NCBI GenBank assembly: GCA_037176725.1
Contig: JAZBRS010000076.1
Location: forward strand, 119,555,001 to 119,619,000
DNA: 64,000 bases
Direction of reading: 5' to 3'
Source: Posidonia oceanica
Taxonomy: Eukaryota > Streptophyta > Magnoliopsida > Alismatales > Posidoniaceae
Shown here piece after piece: positions 13,801 to 25,887 of this stretch. The notes beneath the pieces are model-generated. The model worked only from the letters and a program-made list of their open reading frames with translations. It had not been told where the DNA came from and did no database searches. Positions within the stretch are counted from its first letter, which is position 1; every line of letters starts with the position of its first letter. A program made the translations under genes and the position numbers.

Positions 13801-14820
13801 GGACAAGCTTCCTCGCGCGTCTTTCTTCCAAACAGGCGGAGTCCCGCCTGCTTGCTTCCTTGGTCGAGGACAAGCCTCTCTCACGTGTCCTCGTTTTGGA
13901 CGGACGGAGTCCCACCTGCTTGCTTCCTTGATCGAGGACAAGCCCCACTCGTGCGTCTTCGTTCTGGACGGATGGAGTCCCCCAGCTTGCTTCCTCGATC
14001 GAGGACAAGCTTCACTCGGGTGTCTTCGTTGCGGACGGACAAAATCCAGCCTAGTTGCTTACTCGGTCGAGGACAAGCCTCTCTCATGCATCTTCATTCT
14101 GGACAGACGGAGTCCCCTCTACTTGCTTCTTTAGTCGAGGATAAGCCTCCTTGCGCGTCGTCGTTCTGGACGGACGGAGGCCCGCCTGCTTGCTTCCTCA
14201 GTCGAGGACTAGCCTCCTATGCGCGTCTTCGTTCTGGACGGACGGAGTCCTGCCTGCTTGCTTCCTCGGTCGTGGAGATGCCTCTCTCGCACGTCACCAT
14301 TCCGGACGGATGGAGTCCCACCTGCTTGCATCCACGGTCGAGGACAAGCCTCCCTCGCGCGCCTCCGTGCCGAATGAACGTAGTCCCACCTGCCTGCTTC
14401 CTCGGTCGAGGACGAGCCTCTCTCGCACATCTTCGTTCCCGACAGACGGAGTCCTGCCTACATGCTTCCTTGGTCGAGGACAAGCCCCTCTCACGCGTCT
14501 TCGTTCTGGACGGACGGAGTCCTGCCTGCTTGCTTCCTCGGTCGTGGACAAGCCCCTCTCGCGCGTCTTCGTTACAGACAGACGTAGTCCCGCCTGCTTG
14601 CTTCTTCGGTTGAGGACAAGCCTCTCTCGCACATCTTCGTTCCGGACAGACGGACTCCCGCCTACTTGCTTCTTCGGTCGAGGACATGCCTCCCTCGCGC
14701 GTATTCGTTCCGGACAGACGGAGTCCCGCCCGCTTGCTTCCTCGGTCGAGGACAAGCCTCTCTCGCGCGTCTTCGTTCCGGACGGACAGAGTCCCGCCTG
14801 CTTGCTTCCTCGGTCGAGGA
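7911..14820 (+). repeat. Regular higher-order repeat stretch, unit about 1.15 kb
   Basis: A distinctive monomer variant (GGACAAATCTCTCTCA followed by GTATTCGTTACGGAC) marks one position per higher-order unit. In this stretch the marker occurs near 7921, 9073, 10231, 11381, 12510 (diverged), 13668 and 14815. The spacing is therefore about 1,130-1,158 bp, or roughly 17 monomers (17 x 68 = 1,156). Elsewhere the marker recurs at 16-17 monomer spacing (near 15906, 17394, 18551, 19701, 20852, 21943, 30860, 32013, 33101), with some longer or shorter intervals. The monomers between markers also repeat in a fixed order, so this is true higher-order organisation and not one odd monomer. Confidence 0.85.
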
Positions 14821-16903
14821 CAAATCTCTCTCACGCATATTCGTTACGGACGTACAGAATCCCGCTTGCTTGCTTCCTCGGTCGAGGACAAACCTCTATC
14901 GTGCATCTTCGTTCTGGACGGATGGAGACCCATCTGCTTGCTTCCTCAGTCAAGGACAAGCTTCCTCGCGCGTCTTTCTTCCAAACAGGCGGAGTCCCGC
15001 CTGCTTGCTTCCTTGGTCGAGGACAAGCCTCTCTCACGTGTCTTCGTTTCGGACGGACGGAGTCTCGCCTGCTTGCTTCCTCGATCAAGGACAAGCCCCA
15101 CTCGTGCATCTTCGTTCCGGACGGACGGAGTCCCGCCAGCTTGCTTCCTCGATCGAGGACAAGTTTCACTCAGGTGTCTTCGTTGCGGACGGACAAAATC
15201 CTGCCTACTTGCTTACTCGGTCGAGAACAAGCCTCTCTCATGCATCTTCATTCTGGACGGACGGAGTCCCCACTGCTTGCTTCTTTAGTCGAGGATAAGC
15301 CTCCTCGCGCGTCTTCGTTTCGGACGGATGGAGTCCCGCCTGCTGGCTTCCTCGGTCGAGGACAAGCCTCCCTCGCGCGTCCTCGTTCTTGATGGACGGA
15401 GTCTCGCCGACTTGCTTCCTCGGTTGAGGAGAAGCCTCTCTCGCGCGTCATCGTTCTGGACGGACGGAATTCGACCTGCTTGCTTTCTCTGTCGAGGACA
15501 AGCCTCCCTCACACGTCTTCGTGCCGTTCGAACGGAGTCCCACTTGCTTGCTTCCTCGGTCGAGGACAAGCCCCTCTCACGCGTCTTCGTTCTGGACGGA
15601 CGGAGTCCTGCCAGCTTGCTTCCTCAATCGAGGACAAGCCTCTCTCGCGCGTCTACGTTCCGGACATACGGAGTCCCGCCTGCTTGCCTCTTCGGTTGAG
15701 GACAAGCCTCTATCGCACCTCTTCGTTCCGGACAGACAGACTCCCGCCTACTTGCTTCTTCGGTAGAGGACATGCCTCCCTCGCGCGTATTCGTTCCGGA
15801 CAGACCGAGTCCCGCCTACATGCTTCCTCGGTCGAGGACAAGCCTCTCACGCATGTCTTCATTCCAGACGGATAGAGTCCCACCTGCTCGCTTCCTCGGT
15901 CGAGGACAAATCTCTCTCACGCGTATTCGTTACGGACAGACAGAGTCCCGCTTGCTTGCTTCCTCGGTCGAGGACAAGCCTCTCCGGTGCGTCTTCGTTC
16001 TGGACGGTCGGAGTCCCATCTGCTTGCTTCCTCAGTCGAGGACAAGCTTCCTTGCACGTCTTCGTTCGAAACGTACAGAGTCCCACCTGCTTGCTTCCTC
16101 GGTCAAGGACAAGCCTCCTCGCGTGTCTTCATTCCGGATGGACAGAGTCCCGCCTATTTGCTTCCTCGATCGAGGACAAGCCCCACTCGTGCGTCTTCGT
16201 TCCGGACGGACGGAGTCCCGCCTGCTTGCCTACTCGATCATGCACAAGCTTCTCTCGCGTGTCTTCGTTGTGGATGGACGATATCCGGCATACTTGCTTC
16301 CTCGGTCGAGGACAAGCCACTCTCCTGCATCTTCGTTCTGGACGGACGAAGTCCCCACTGCTTGCTTCTTTAGTCTAGGACAAGCCTCCTCGTGCGTCTT
16401 CGTTCCGGACGGACGGAGTCCCGCCTGCTTGCTTCCTCGGTCGAGGACAAGCCTCCCTCGCGCGTCTTCGTTCTGGACGGACGGAGTCCTGCCTGCTTGC
16501 TTCCTCGCTCGAGCAGAAGCCTCTCTCATGCAACTTTGTTCTGGACGGACGAAGTCCCCTCTTCTTGCTTCTTTAGTCGAGGACAAGCCTCCTCGCGCAT
16601 CTTCGTTCCGGATGGACGGAGTCCCGCCTGCTTGCTTCCTCGGTCGAGGAGAAGCCTCTCTCGCGCGTCATCGTTCCGGACGGACGGACTCCCACCTGCT
16701 TGCATCCACGGTCCGGGACAAGCCTCCCTCGCACATCTTCGTTCCAGACGGACGGAGTCTAGCCTGCTTGCTTCCCCTGTCGAGGACAAGCCTCCCTCGC
16801 GCGTCTTTGTTCTGGACGGACGGAGTCCCGCCTGCTTACTTCCTCGGTCAAGGAGAAGCCTCTCTCACGCATCTTCGTTCTGGACGGACGGAATCCCGCC
16901 TGC
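10818..16903 (+). repeat. Satellite super-block B, tandem copy of block A
   Basis: Tandem copy of the preceding block with the same order of diagnostic monomer variants. It is longer by several monomers, which appear as extra units in its distal part. A further, more diverged copy follows from about 16904: the monomer cluster at 11225 reappears at 17243, an offset of 6,018 bp. Limits are approximate. Confidence 0.7.
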
Positions 16904-19900
16904 TTGCATCCTCGGTTGAGGAGATGCCTCTCTCGCGCATCATCGTTCTGGACGGACGAAGTCCCGCCTGCTTTCTTCTTTAATCGAGGACAAGCCTCCT
17001 CGCGCGTCTTCGTTCCGGACGGACGGAGTCCCGCCGGCTTACTTCCTCGGTCGAGGACAAGCGGCCCTCGCACGTCTTCGATCTGGACGGACGGAGTCCC
17101 GCTTGCTTGCTTCCTCGGTTGAGGAGAAGCCTCTCTCGCGCGTCATCGTTCTGGACGGACGGAATCCCGCCTACTTGCTTCTTCGGTTGAGGACAAGCCT
17201 CACTCACACGTCTTCGTTCCGGACGGACGGACTCCAGCCTACTTGCTTCTTCGGTCGAGGACATGCCTCCCGCGCGCGTATTCGTTCCAGACAAACGGAG
17301 TCCTGCCTGCTTGCTTCCTCGGTCGAGGACAAGCCTCTCTCACGCGTCTTCGTTACGGACGAACAGAGTCCCGCCTGCTTTCTTCCTCAGTCGAGGACAA
17401 ATCTCACTCACACGTATTCGTTACGGACGGACAGAATCCCGTTGCTTGCTTCCTCGATCGAGGACAAGCCTCTCTCGTGCGTCTTTGTTCTGGACGGACG
17501 GAGTCCCATCCACGTGCTTCCTCAGTCGAGGACAAGCTTCCTCGCGCGTCTTCGTTCCTGACGGACGGAGTCCCGCCTGCTTGCTTCCTAGGTCGAGAAC
17601 AAGCCTCTCTCACGCATCTTCGTTCCTGACGGACGGAGTCCTGCCAGCATACTTCCTCGATCGAGGACAAGCTCCACTCGTGCATCTTCGTTCCGGACGG
17701 ACGGAGTCCCGCCTGCTTGCCTCCTCAGTCTTGGAAAAGCTTCTATCGTGTGTCTTCGTTGCGGAAGGACGAAATCCAGCCTACTTGCTTCCTCGATCTA
17801 GGACAAGCCTCTCTCATGCATCTTCGTTCTGGACGGACGATGTCCCCTCTGCTTGCTTCTTTAGTCGAGGAGATGCCTCCTCGTGCGTCTTCGTTCTGGA
17901 CGGACGGAGTCCCGCCTGCTTGCGTCCTCGGTCGAGGACAAGCCTCCCTCGCGCGTCTTCATTCTGGACGAACGAAGTCCCGCCTGCTTGCTTCCTTGGT
18001 CGAGGAGAAGCCTCTCTCGCACGTCATCGTTCCGGACGGACGGAGTCCCACCTGCTTGCTTCCACGGTCGAGGACAAGCCTCCCTCGCGCGTCTTCGTTC
18101 CGAACGAACGGAGGCCCAACTGCTTGCTTCCTCGGTCGAGGACAAGCCTCTCTCGTGCATCTTCGTTCTAGACGGACGGAGTCCCACTTGCTTGCTTTCA
18201 GGGTCGAGGAGAAGCCTCTCTCACGCGTCTTCGTTCTGGACGGACGGTGTCCTACCATCTTGCTTCCTCGGTCAAGGACAAGCCTCTCTCGCGCATCTTC
18301 GTTCCAGACAGACGGAGTTCCGCTTGCTTGCTTCTTCGGTTGAGGACAAGCCTCTCTCACGCGTCTTCGTTCCGGACAGACGGAGTCACGCCCACTAGCT
18401 TCTTCGCTCGAGGACATGCCTCCCTCGCGCATCTTCGTTTCGGACAGACGGAGTCCCACCTGCTTGCTTCCTCGGTCGAGGACAAGCCTCTCTCGCACGT
18501 CTTCGTTCCGGACGGACGGAGTCCCGCCTGCTTGCTTCCTCGGTCGAGGACAAATCTCTCTCACGCGTATTCGTTACGGACGGACGGAATCCAGCTTGCT
18601 TGCTTCCCCGGTCGAGGACAAGCCTCTCTCATGCGTCTTCGTTCTGGACGGACGGAGTCCCATCTGCTTGCTTCCTCAGTCGAGGACAAGCTTCCTCATG
18701 CGTCTTTCCTCCAAACAGACGGAGTCCCGCCTGCTTGCTTCCTTGGTCGAGGACAAGCCTCTCTTACGTGTCTTCATTCCGGACGGATGGAGTCCCGCCT
18801 GCTTGCTTCCTCGATCGAGGACAAGCCCCACTCGTGCATCTTCGTTCCGGACGGACGGAGTCTCGTGTGCTTGCCTCCTCGGTCGAGGACAAGCTTCTCT
18901 CGCGTGTCTTCATTGCGGATGGACGATATCCTGCCTACTTGCTTCCCCGATCGAGGACAAGCCTCTCTCATGCATCTTCATTCTGGACGGACGATGTCCC
19001 TCTACTTGCCTCTTTAGTTGAGGACTAGCCTCCTTGCGCGTCTTCGTTACGGACAGACGGAGACCCACCTGCTTGCTTCCTCGGTCGAGGACTTGCCTCC
19101 CATGCGAGTCTTCGTTCTGGACGGACGGAGTCCTGCCTGCTTGCTTCCTCGGTCGTGGAGATGCCTCTCTCGCACGTCGTCATTCCGGACAGATGGAGTC
19201 CCACTTGCTAGCATCCACGGTCGAGGACAAGCCTCCCTCATGCGTCATCGTGCCGAATGAACGTAGTCCCACCTGCATGCTTCCTCGGTCGAGGACGAGC
19301 CTCTCTCGCACATCTTCGTTCCCGACGGACGGAGTCCTGCCTACAAGCTTCCTTGGTCGAGGACAAGCCCCTCTCACGCGTCTTCGTTCATGACGGACGG
19401 AGTTCTGCCTGCTTGCTTCCTCGGTCGTGGACAAGCCCCTCTCGTGCGTCTTCGTTACAGACAGACGTAGTCCCGTTAGCTTGCTTCTTCGGTTGTGGAC
19501 AAGCCTCTCTCACACATCTTCGTTCCGAACAGACGGACTCCTGCCTACTTGCTTCTTCGGTCGAGGACATGCCTCCCTCGCGCGTATTCGTTCCGGACAG
19601 ACGGAGTCCCGCCCGCTTGCTTCCTCGGTCGAGGACAACCCTCTCTCGCGCGTCTTCATTCTGGATGGACAGAGTCCTGCCTTCTTGCTTCCTCGGTCGA
19701 GGACAAATCTCTCTCACACATATTCGTTACGGACGTACAGAATCACACATGCTTGCTTCCTCGGTCGAGGACAAACCTCTATCGTTCATCTTCGTTCTGG
19801 ACAGACGGAGTCCCATCTGCTTGCTTCCTCAGTCGAGGACAAGCTTCCTCGCGCGTCTTTCTTCCAAACAGGCAGAGTCCCGCCTGCTTGCTTCCTTGGT

Positions 19901-22900
19901 CGAGGACAAGCCTCTGTCACGTGTCTTCGTTCCGGACGGACGGAGTCCCGCCTGCTTGCTTCCTCGATCGAGGACAAGCCCCACTCGTGCGTCTTCGTTC
20001 TGGACAGACGGAGTCCCGCCAGCTTGCTTCCTCGATCGAGGACAAGCTTCACCCGGGTGTCTTCGTTGCGGATGGACGAAATCTAGCCTACTTGCTTCCT
20101 CGGTCGAGGACAAGCCTCTCTCATGCATCTTCGTTCTGGACGAACGGAGTCCCCTCTGCTTGCTTCTTTAGTCGAGGATAAGCCTCCTCGCGCGTCTTCG
20201 TTCCGAACGGACGGAGTCCCGCCTGCTTGCTTCCTCGATCGAGGACAAGCCTCCGTCGCGCGCCTTCGTTCTGGACGGACGGAGTCCCGCCAGCTTGCTT
20301 CCTCGATTGAGGAGAAGCCTCTCTCGCGCGTCATCGTTCTGGACGGACGGAATTCCACCTGCTTGCTTCCGCAATCGAGGACAAGCCTCCCTCGCACGTC
20401 TTCGTGCCGTACGAACGGAGTCCCACTTGCTTGCTTCCTCGGTCGAGGACGAGCCTCTCTCGCACATCTTCGTTCCTGACGGACAGAGTCCCGCCTGCAT
20501 GCTTCCTAGGTCGAGGACATGCCCCTCTCACGCGTCTTTGTTCTGGACGGATGGAGTCCTGCCATCTTGCTTTCTCGGTCGAGGACAAGCCTCTCTCGTG
20601 CGTCTTCATTCCGGACAGACGGAGTCCCGCCTGCTTGCTTCTTCGGTTGAGGAGAAGCCTCTCTTGCACCTCTTCGTTTCGGACAGACAGACTCCCGCCT
20701 ACTTGCTTCTTCGGTAGTGGACATGCCTCCCTCGCGCGTATTCGTTCCGGACACACTGGGTCCCGCCGGCATGCTTCCTCGGTCGAGGACAAGCCTCTCT
20801 CGCACGTCTTCGTTCCAGACGGACAGAGTCCCACCTGCTTGCTTCCCCGGTCGAGGACAAATCGCCCTCACGCGTATTCGTTACGGACGTACAGAGTCCC
20901 ACTTGCTTGCTTCCTCGGTCGAGGACAAGCCTCTCTCGTGCGTCTTCGTTCTGGACGGTCGGAGTCCCATCTGCTTGCTTCCTCAGTCGAGGACAAGCTT
21001 CCTTGCACGTCTTCGTTCCAGACGGACAGAGTCCCGCCTACTTGCTTCCTTGGTCGAGGACAAGCCACCTTGCGTGTCTTCGTTCCGGACGGACGGAGTC
21101 CCGCCTGCTTGCTTCCTCGGTCGAGGACAAGCTTCACTCGGGTGTCTTCATTGCGGACGGACGAAATCCAGCCTACTTGCTTCCTCAGTCGAGGACAAGC
21201 CTCTCTCATGCATCTTCGTTCTGGACGGACGGAGTCCCCTCTGCTTGCTTCTTTAGTCGAGGACAGGCCTCCTTGTGCATCTTCGTTCCGGACGGACGGA
21301 GTCCTGCCTGCTTGCCTACTCAGTCGAGGACAAGCCTCCCTCACGCATCTTTGTTCTGGACGGACGGAGTCCCGCCTGCTTCCTTCCTGTGTTGAGGAGA
21401 GGCCTCTCTCGCGCGTCATCGTTCTGGACGGACGGAATTCCACCTGCTTGCTTCCTCAGTCGAGGACAAGCCTCCCTCGTGCGTCCTCGTGCCGTACGAA
21501 CGGAGTCCCACCTGCCCGCTTCCATGGTCGAGGACGAGCCTCTCTCGCACATCTTCGTTCCAGACGGACGTAGTCCCGCCTGCATGCTTCCTTGGTCGAG
21601 GACAAGCCCCTCTCACGCGTCTTCGTTCGGGACGGACGGAGTCCTGCCTGCTTGCTTGCTCGATCGAGGACAAGCCTCTCTCGTGCGTCTTCGTTACGGA
21701 CAGATGGAGTGCCGCCTGCTTGCTTCTTCGGTTGAGGACAAGCCTCTCTCGCACGTCTTCGTTCCGGACGGATGGACTCCCGCCTACTTGCTTCTTCGGT
21801 CGAGGACAAGCCTCCCTCGCGCGTATTCGTTCCGGACAGAGCGAGTCCCGCCTGCTTGCTTCCTCGGTCGAGGACAAGCCTCTCTCGCTCGTCTTCGTCC
21901 CGGATGGACAGAGTCCCACCCGCTTGCTTCCTCGGTCGAGGACAATTCTCTCTCACGCGTATTCGTTACGGACGGACAAAATCCCGCTTGCTTGCTTCCT
22001 CGGTCATGGACATGCCTCTCTCGTGCGTCTTCGTTTTGGACGGACGGAGTCCCATCTGCTTGCTTCCTCAGTCGAGGACAAGCTTCCTCGCGCGTCTTCA
22101 TTCCAGACGGATAGAGTCCCGCCAGCTTGCTTCCTTGGTTGAGGACAAGCCTCTCTCACGCATCTTCGTTCCAGACGGACGGAGTCCCACCAGCTTGCTT
22201 CCTCGATCGAGGACATGCCCCACTCGTGCGTCTTCGTTCCGGACGGACGGAGTCCTGCCTGCTTGCCACCTCAGTCGAGGGAAAGCTTCTCTCGTGTGTC
22301 TTCGTTGCGGATGGACGAAATCCAGCCAACTTGCTTCCTCGTTCTGGGACAAGCCGCTCTCACGCATCTTCGTTCATGATGGACGAAGTCCCCTCTGCTT
22401 GCTTCTTTATTCAAGGACAAGCATCCTCACGCGTCTTCGTTCCTGACGGACGGAGTCCCGCCTGCTTGCTTCCTCGGGCGAGGACAAGCCTGCCTCGCGC
22501 GTCTACGCTCCGGACGGACGGAGTCCCGCCTGCTTCCTTCCTCCGTCGTGGACAAGCCTCCCTCGTGCAACTTCGTTCTAGACGAATGGAGTCCTGCCTA
22601 CTTGCTTCCTCAGTCGAGGACAAGCCCCTCTCGCGCGTCTTCATTACGGAGAGACGTAGTCCCGCCTGCTTGCTTCTTTGGTTGAGGACAAGTCTCACTC
22701 GTACGTCTTCGTTCCGGACAGACGGACTCCCGCCTACTTGCTTCTTCGGTCGAGGACATGCCTCCCTGCACGTATTCGTTCTGGACAAACAGAGTCCCGC
22801 CTGCATGCTTCTTCGGTTGAGGACAATCCTCTCTCACACCACTTCTTTCCGAACAAACGGACTCCCGCCTACTTGCTTCTTCGGTCGAGGGCAAGCCTCC

Positions 22901-25887
22901 CTCGCGCGTATTCGTTCCAGACAGACCGAGTCCCGCCTGCTTGCTCCCTCGGTCGAGGACAAGCCTCTCTCGCACGTCTTCGTTCTGGACGGTCTGAGTC
23001 TCATCTCCTTGCTTCCTCAGTCGAGGACAAGCTTCCTCGTGCGTCTTCATTCCGGACGGACAGAGTCCCGCCTACTTGCTTCCTTGGTCGAGGACAAGCC
23101 TCCCCGCGTGTCCTCGTTCCGGATGGATGAAGACCAGCCTGCTTGCTTCCTCGGTCGAGGACAAGCTTCACACGAGTGTCTTCGTTGCGGACGGACGAAA
23201 TCCAGCCTACTTGCTTCCTCGGTCGAGGACAAGCCTCTCTCATGCATCTTCGTTCTGGACGGACGGAGTCCCCTCTACTTGCTTTTTTAGTCGAGGACAA
23301 GCCTCCTCGCACATCTTCGTTCCGGACGGACGGAGTCCCGCCTGCTTGCTTCCACGGTCGAGGACAAGCCACCCTCACGCGTCTTTGTTCTGGACGGACG
23401 GAGTCCCACCTGCTTGCGTCCTCGGTTGAGCAGAAGCCTCTCTCGCGCGTCATCGTTATGGACAGACGAAATTCCACCTACTCGCTTCCTCAGTCGAGGA
23501 CAAGCCTCCCTCGCGCATCTTCGTGCCGTACAAACGGAGTCCCACCGGCCTGCTTCCTCGATCGAGGACGAGCCTCTCACGCACATCCTCGTTCCAGACG
23601 GACGGAGTCCTGCCTGCATGCCTCCTTGGTCGAGGACAAGCCCCTCTCACTCGTTTCGTTCGGGACGGACGAAGTCCTGCCTGCTTGCTTGCTCGGTCGA
23701 GGACAAGCCTCTCTCATGCGTCTTCGTTACGGACAGATGGAGTCCCGCCTGCTTGCTTCTTCGGTTGAGGACAAGCCTCTCTCGCACGTCCTCGTTCCGG
23801 ACGGACGGACTCCCGCCTACTTGCTTCTTCGGTCGAGGACAAGCCTCCCTCGCGCGTATTTGTTTCGGACAGACCGAGTCCCGCCTGCTTGCTCCCTCGG
23901 TCGAGGACAAGCCTCTCTCGCACGTCTTCGTCCCAGACGGACAGAGTCCCACCTGCTTGCTTCCACGGTCGAGGACAAATCTCTCTCACGTGTATTCGTA
24001 CGGACGGACAAAATCCCGTTTGCTTGCTTCCTTGGTCGAGGACTTGCCTCTCTCGTGCGTCTTCGTTCTGGACGGTCGGAGTCCCATCTGCTTGCATCCT
24101 CAGTCGAGGACAAGCTTCCTCGCGCGTCTTCGTTCCAAACGGACGGAGTCCCGCCTGCTTGCTTCCTTGGTCGAGGACAAGCCTCTCTCACGCATCTTCG
24201 TTCCAGACGGACGGAGTCCCGCCAGCTTGCCTCCTCGATCGAGGACAAGCTCCACTCGTGCGTCTTCATTCTGAACGGACGGAGTCCCGCCTGCTTGCCT
24301 CCTCAGTTGAGGGATAGCATCTCTTACGTGTCTTCGTTGCGGACGGACGAAATCCAGCCTACTTGCTTCCTCGGTCTAGGACAAGCCTCTCTCATGCATC
24401 TTCGTTCTGGACGGATGAAGTCCCCTCTGCTTGCTTCTTTTGTCGAGGACAAGCCTCCTCGCGCGTCTTCGTTCTGGACGGACGGAGTCCCGCCTGCTTG
24501 CTTCCTCGGTCGAGGACAAGCCTCCCTCGTGCGTCTTCGTTCTGGATGGACGAAGTCCCGCCTGCTTGCTTCCTCGGTCGAGGAGAAGCCTCTCTCGCGC
24601 GTCATCGTTCCGGACGGACGGAGTCCCACCTACTTGCTACCACGGTCGAGGACAAGCCTCCCTCGCGCGTCTTCGTTCCAGACGAACGGAGTCCCAACAG
24701 CTTGCTTCCTCGGTCGAGGACAAGCCTCTCTCGTGCATCTTCGTTCTAGACAGACGGAGTCCCACCTGCTTGCCTCCATGGTCGAGGACAAGCCTCTCTC
24801 ACACGTCTTCGTTCTGGACGAACGGTGTCCTACCTTCTTGCTTCCTCGGACGAGGACAAGCCTCTCTCGCGCATCTTCATTCCAGACAGACGGAGTCCCG
24901 CTTGCTTGCATCTTTGCTTGAGGAGAAGCCTCTCTCACGCATCTTCGTTCCGGACAGACGGAGTCCCACCCACCAGCTTCTTCGGTCAGGGACCTGCCTC
25001 CCTCGCGCATCTTCAGTCCGAACAGATGGAGTCCCGCCTGCTTGCTTCCTCGGTCGAGGACAAGCCTCTCTCACGCGTCTTCGTTCCGGACAGACGGAGT
25101 CCCACCAGCATACTTCCTCGATCGAGGTCAAGCTCCACTCGTGCATCTTCATTATGGACGGACGGAGTCCCGCCTGCTTGCCTCCTCAGTCGAGGGAAAG
25201 CTTCTCTCACATGTCTTTGTTGCGGACGGACGAAATCTAGCCAACTTACTTCCTCGGTCTAGGACAAGCCTCTCTCAGGCATCTTCGTCCTGGATGGACG
25301 AAGTCCCCTCTGCTTGCTTCTTTAGTCGAGGACAAGCCTCCTCGCGCGTCTTCGTTCCGGACGGACGGAGTCCCGCCTGCTTGCTTCCCTGATCGAGGAC
25401 AAGCCCCACTCGTGCGTCTTCGTTCCGGACGTACGGAGTCCCGCCTGCTTGCCACCTCGTTCCGGACAGACGGAGTCCCGCCTGCTTGCTTCCTCGGTCA
25501 AGGACTAGCCTCTCTCACACGTCTTCGTTTCGGACAGACAGAGTCCCGCCTGTTTGCTTCCTCGGTCGAGGACAAATCTCCCTCACGCGTATTCATTACG
25601 GACGGACAGAATCCCGCTTGCTTGCTTCCTCAGTCGAGGACAAGCCTCTCTCGTGCGTCTTCTTTCTGGATGGACGAAGTCCCATCTGCTTGCTTCCTCG
25701 GTCGAGGACAAGCCTCACACACGCGTCTTCGTTCTGGACGGACGGAGTCCCGCCGGCTTGCTTCCTCGATCGAGGACAAGCCCCACTCGTGCGTCTTCGT
25801 TCCGGACGGACGGAGTCCTGCCTGCTTGCCTCTTCGGTCATGGACAAGCTTCTCTCGCGTGTCTTCGTTGCGAATGGATGAGCCTAC

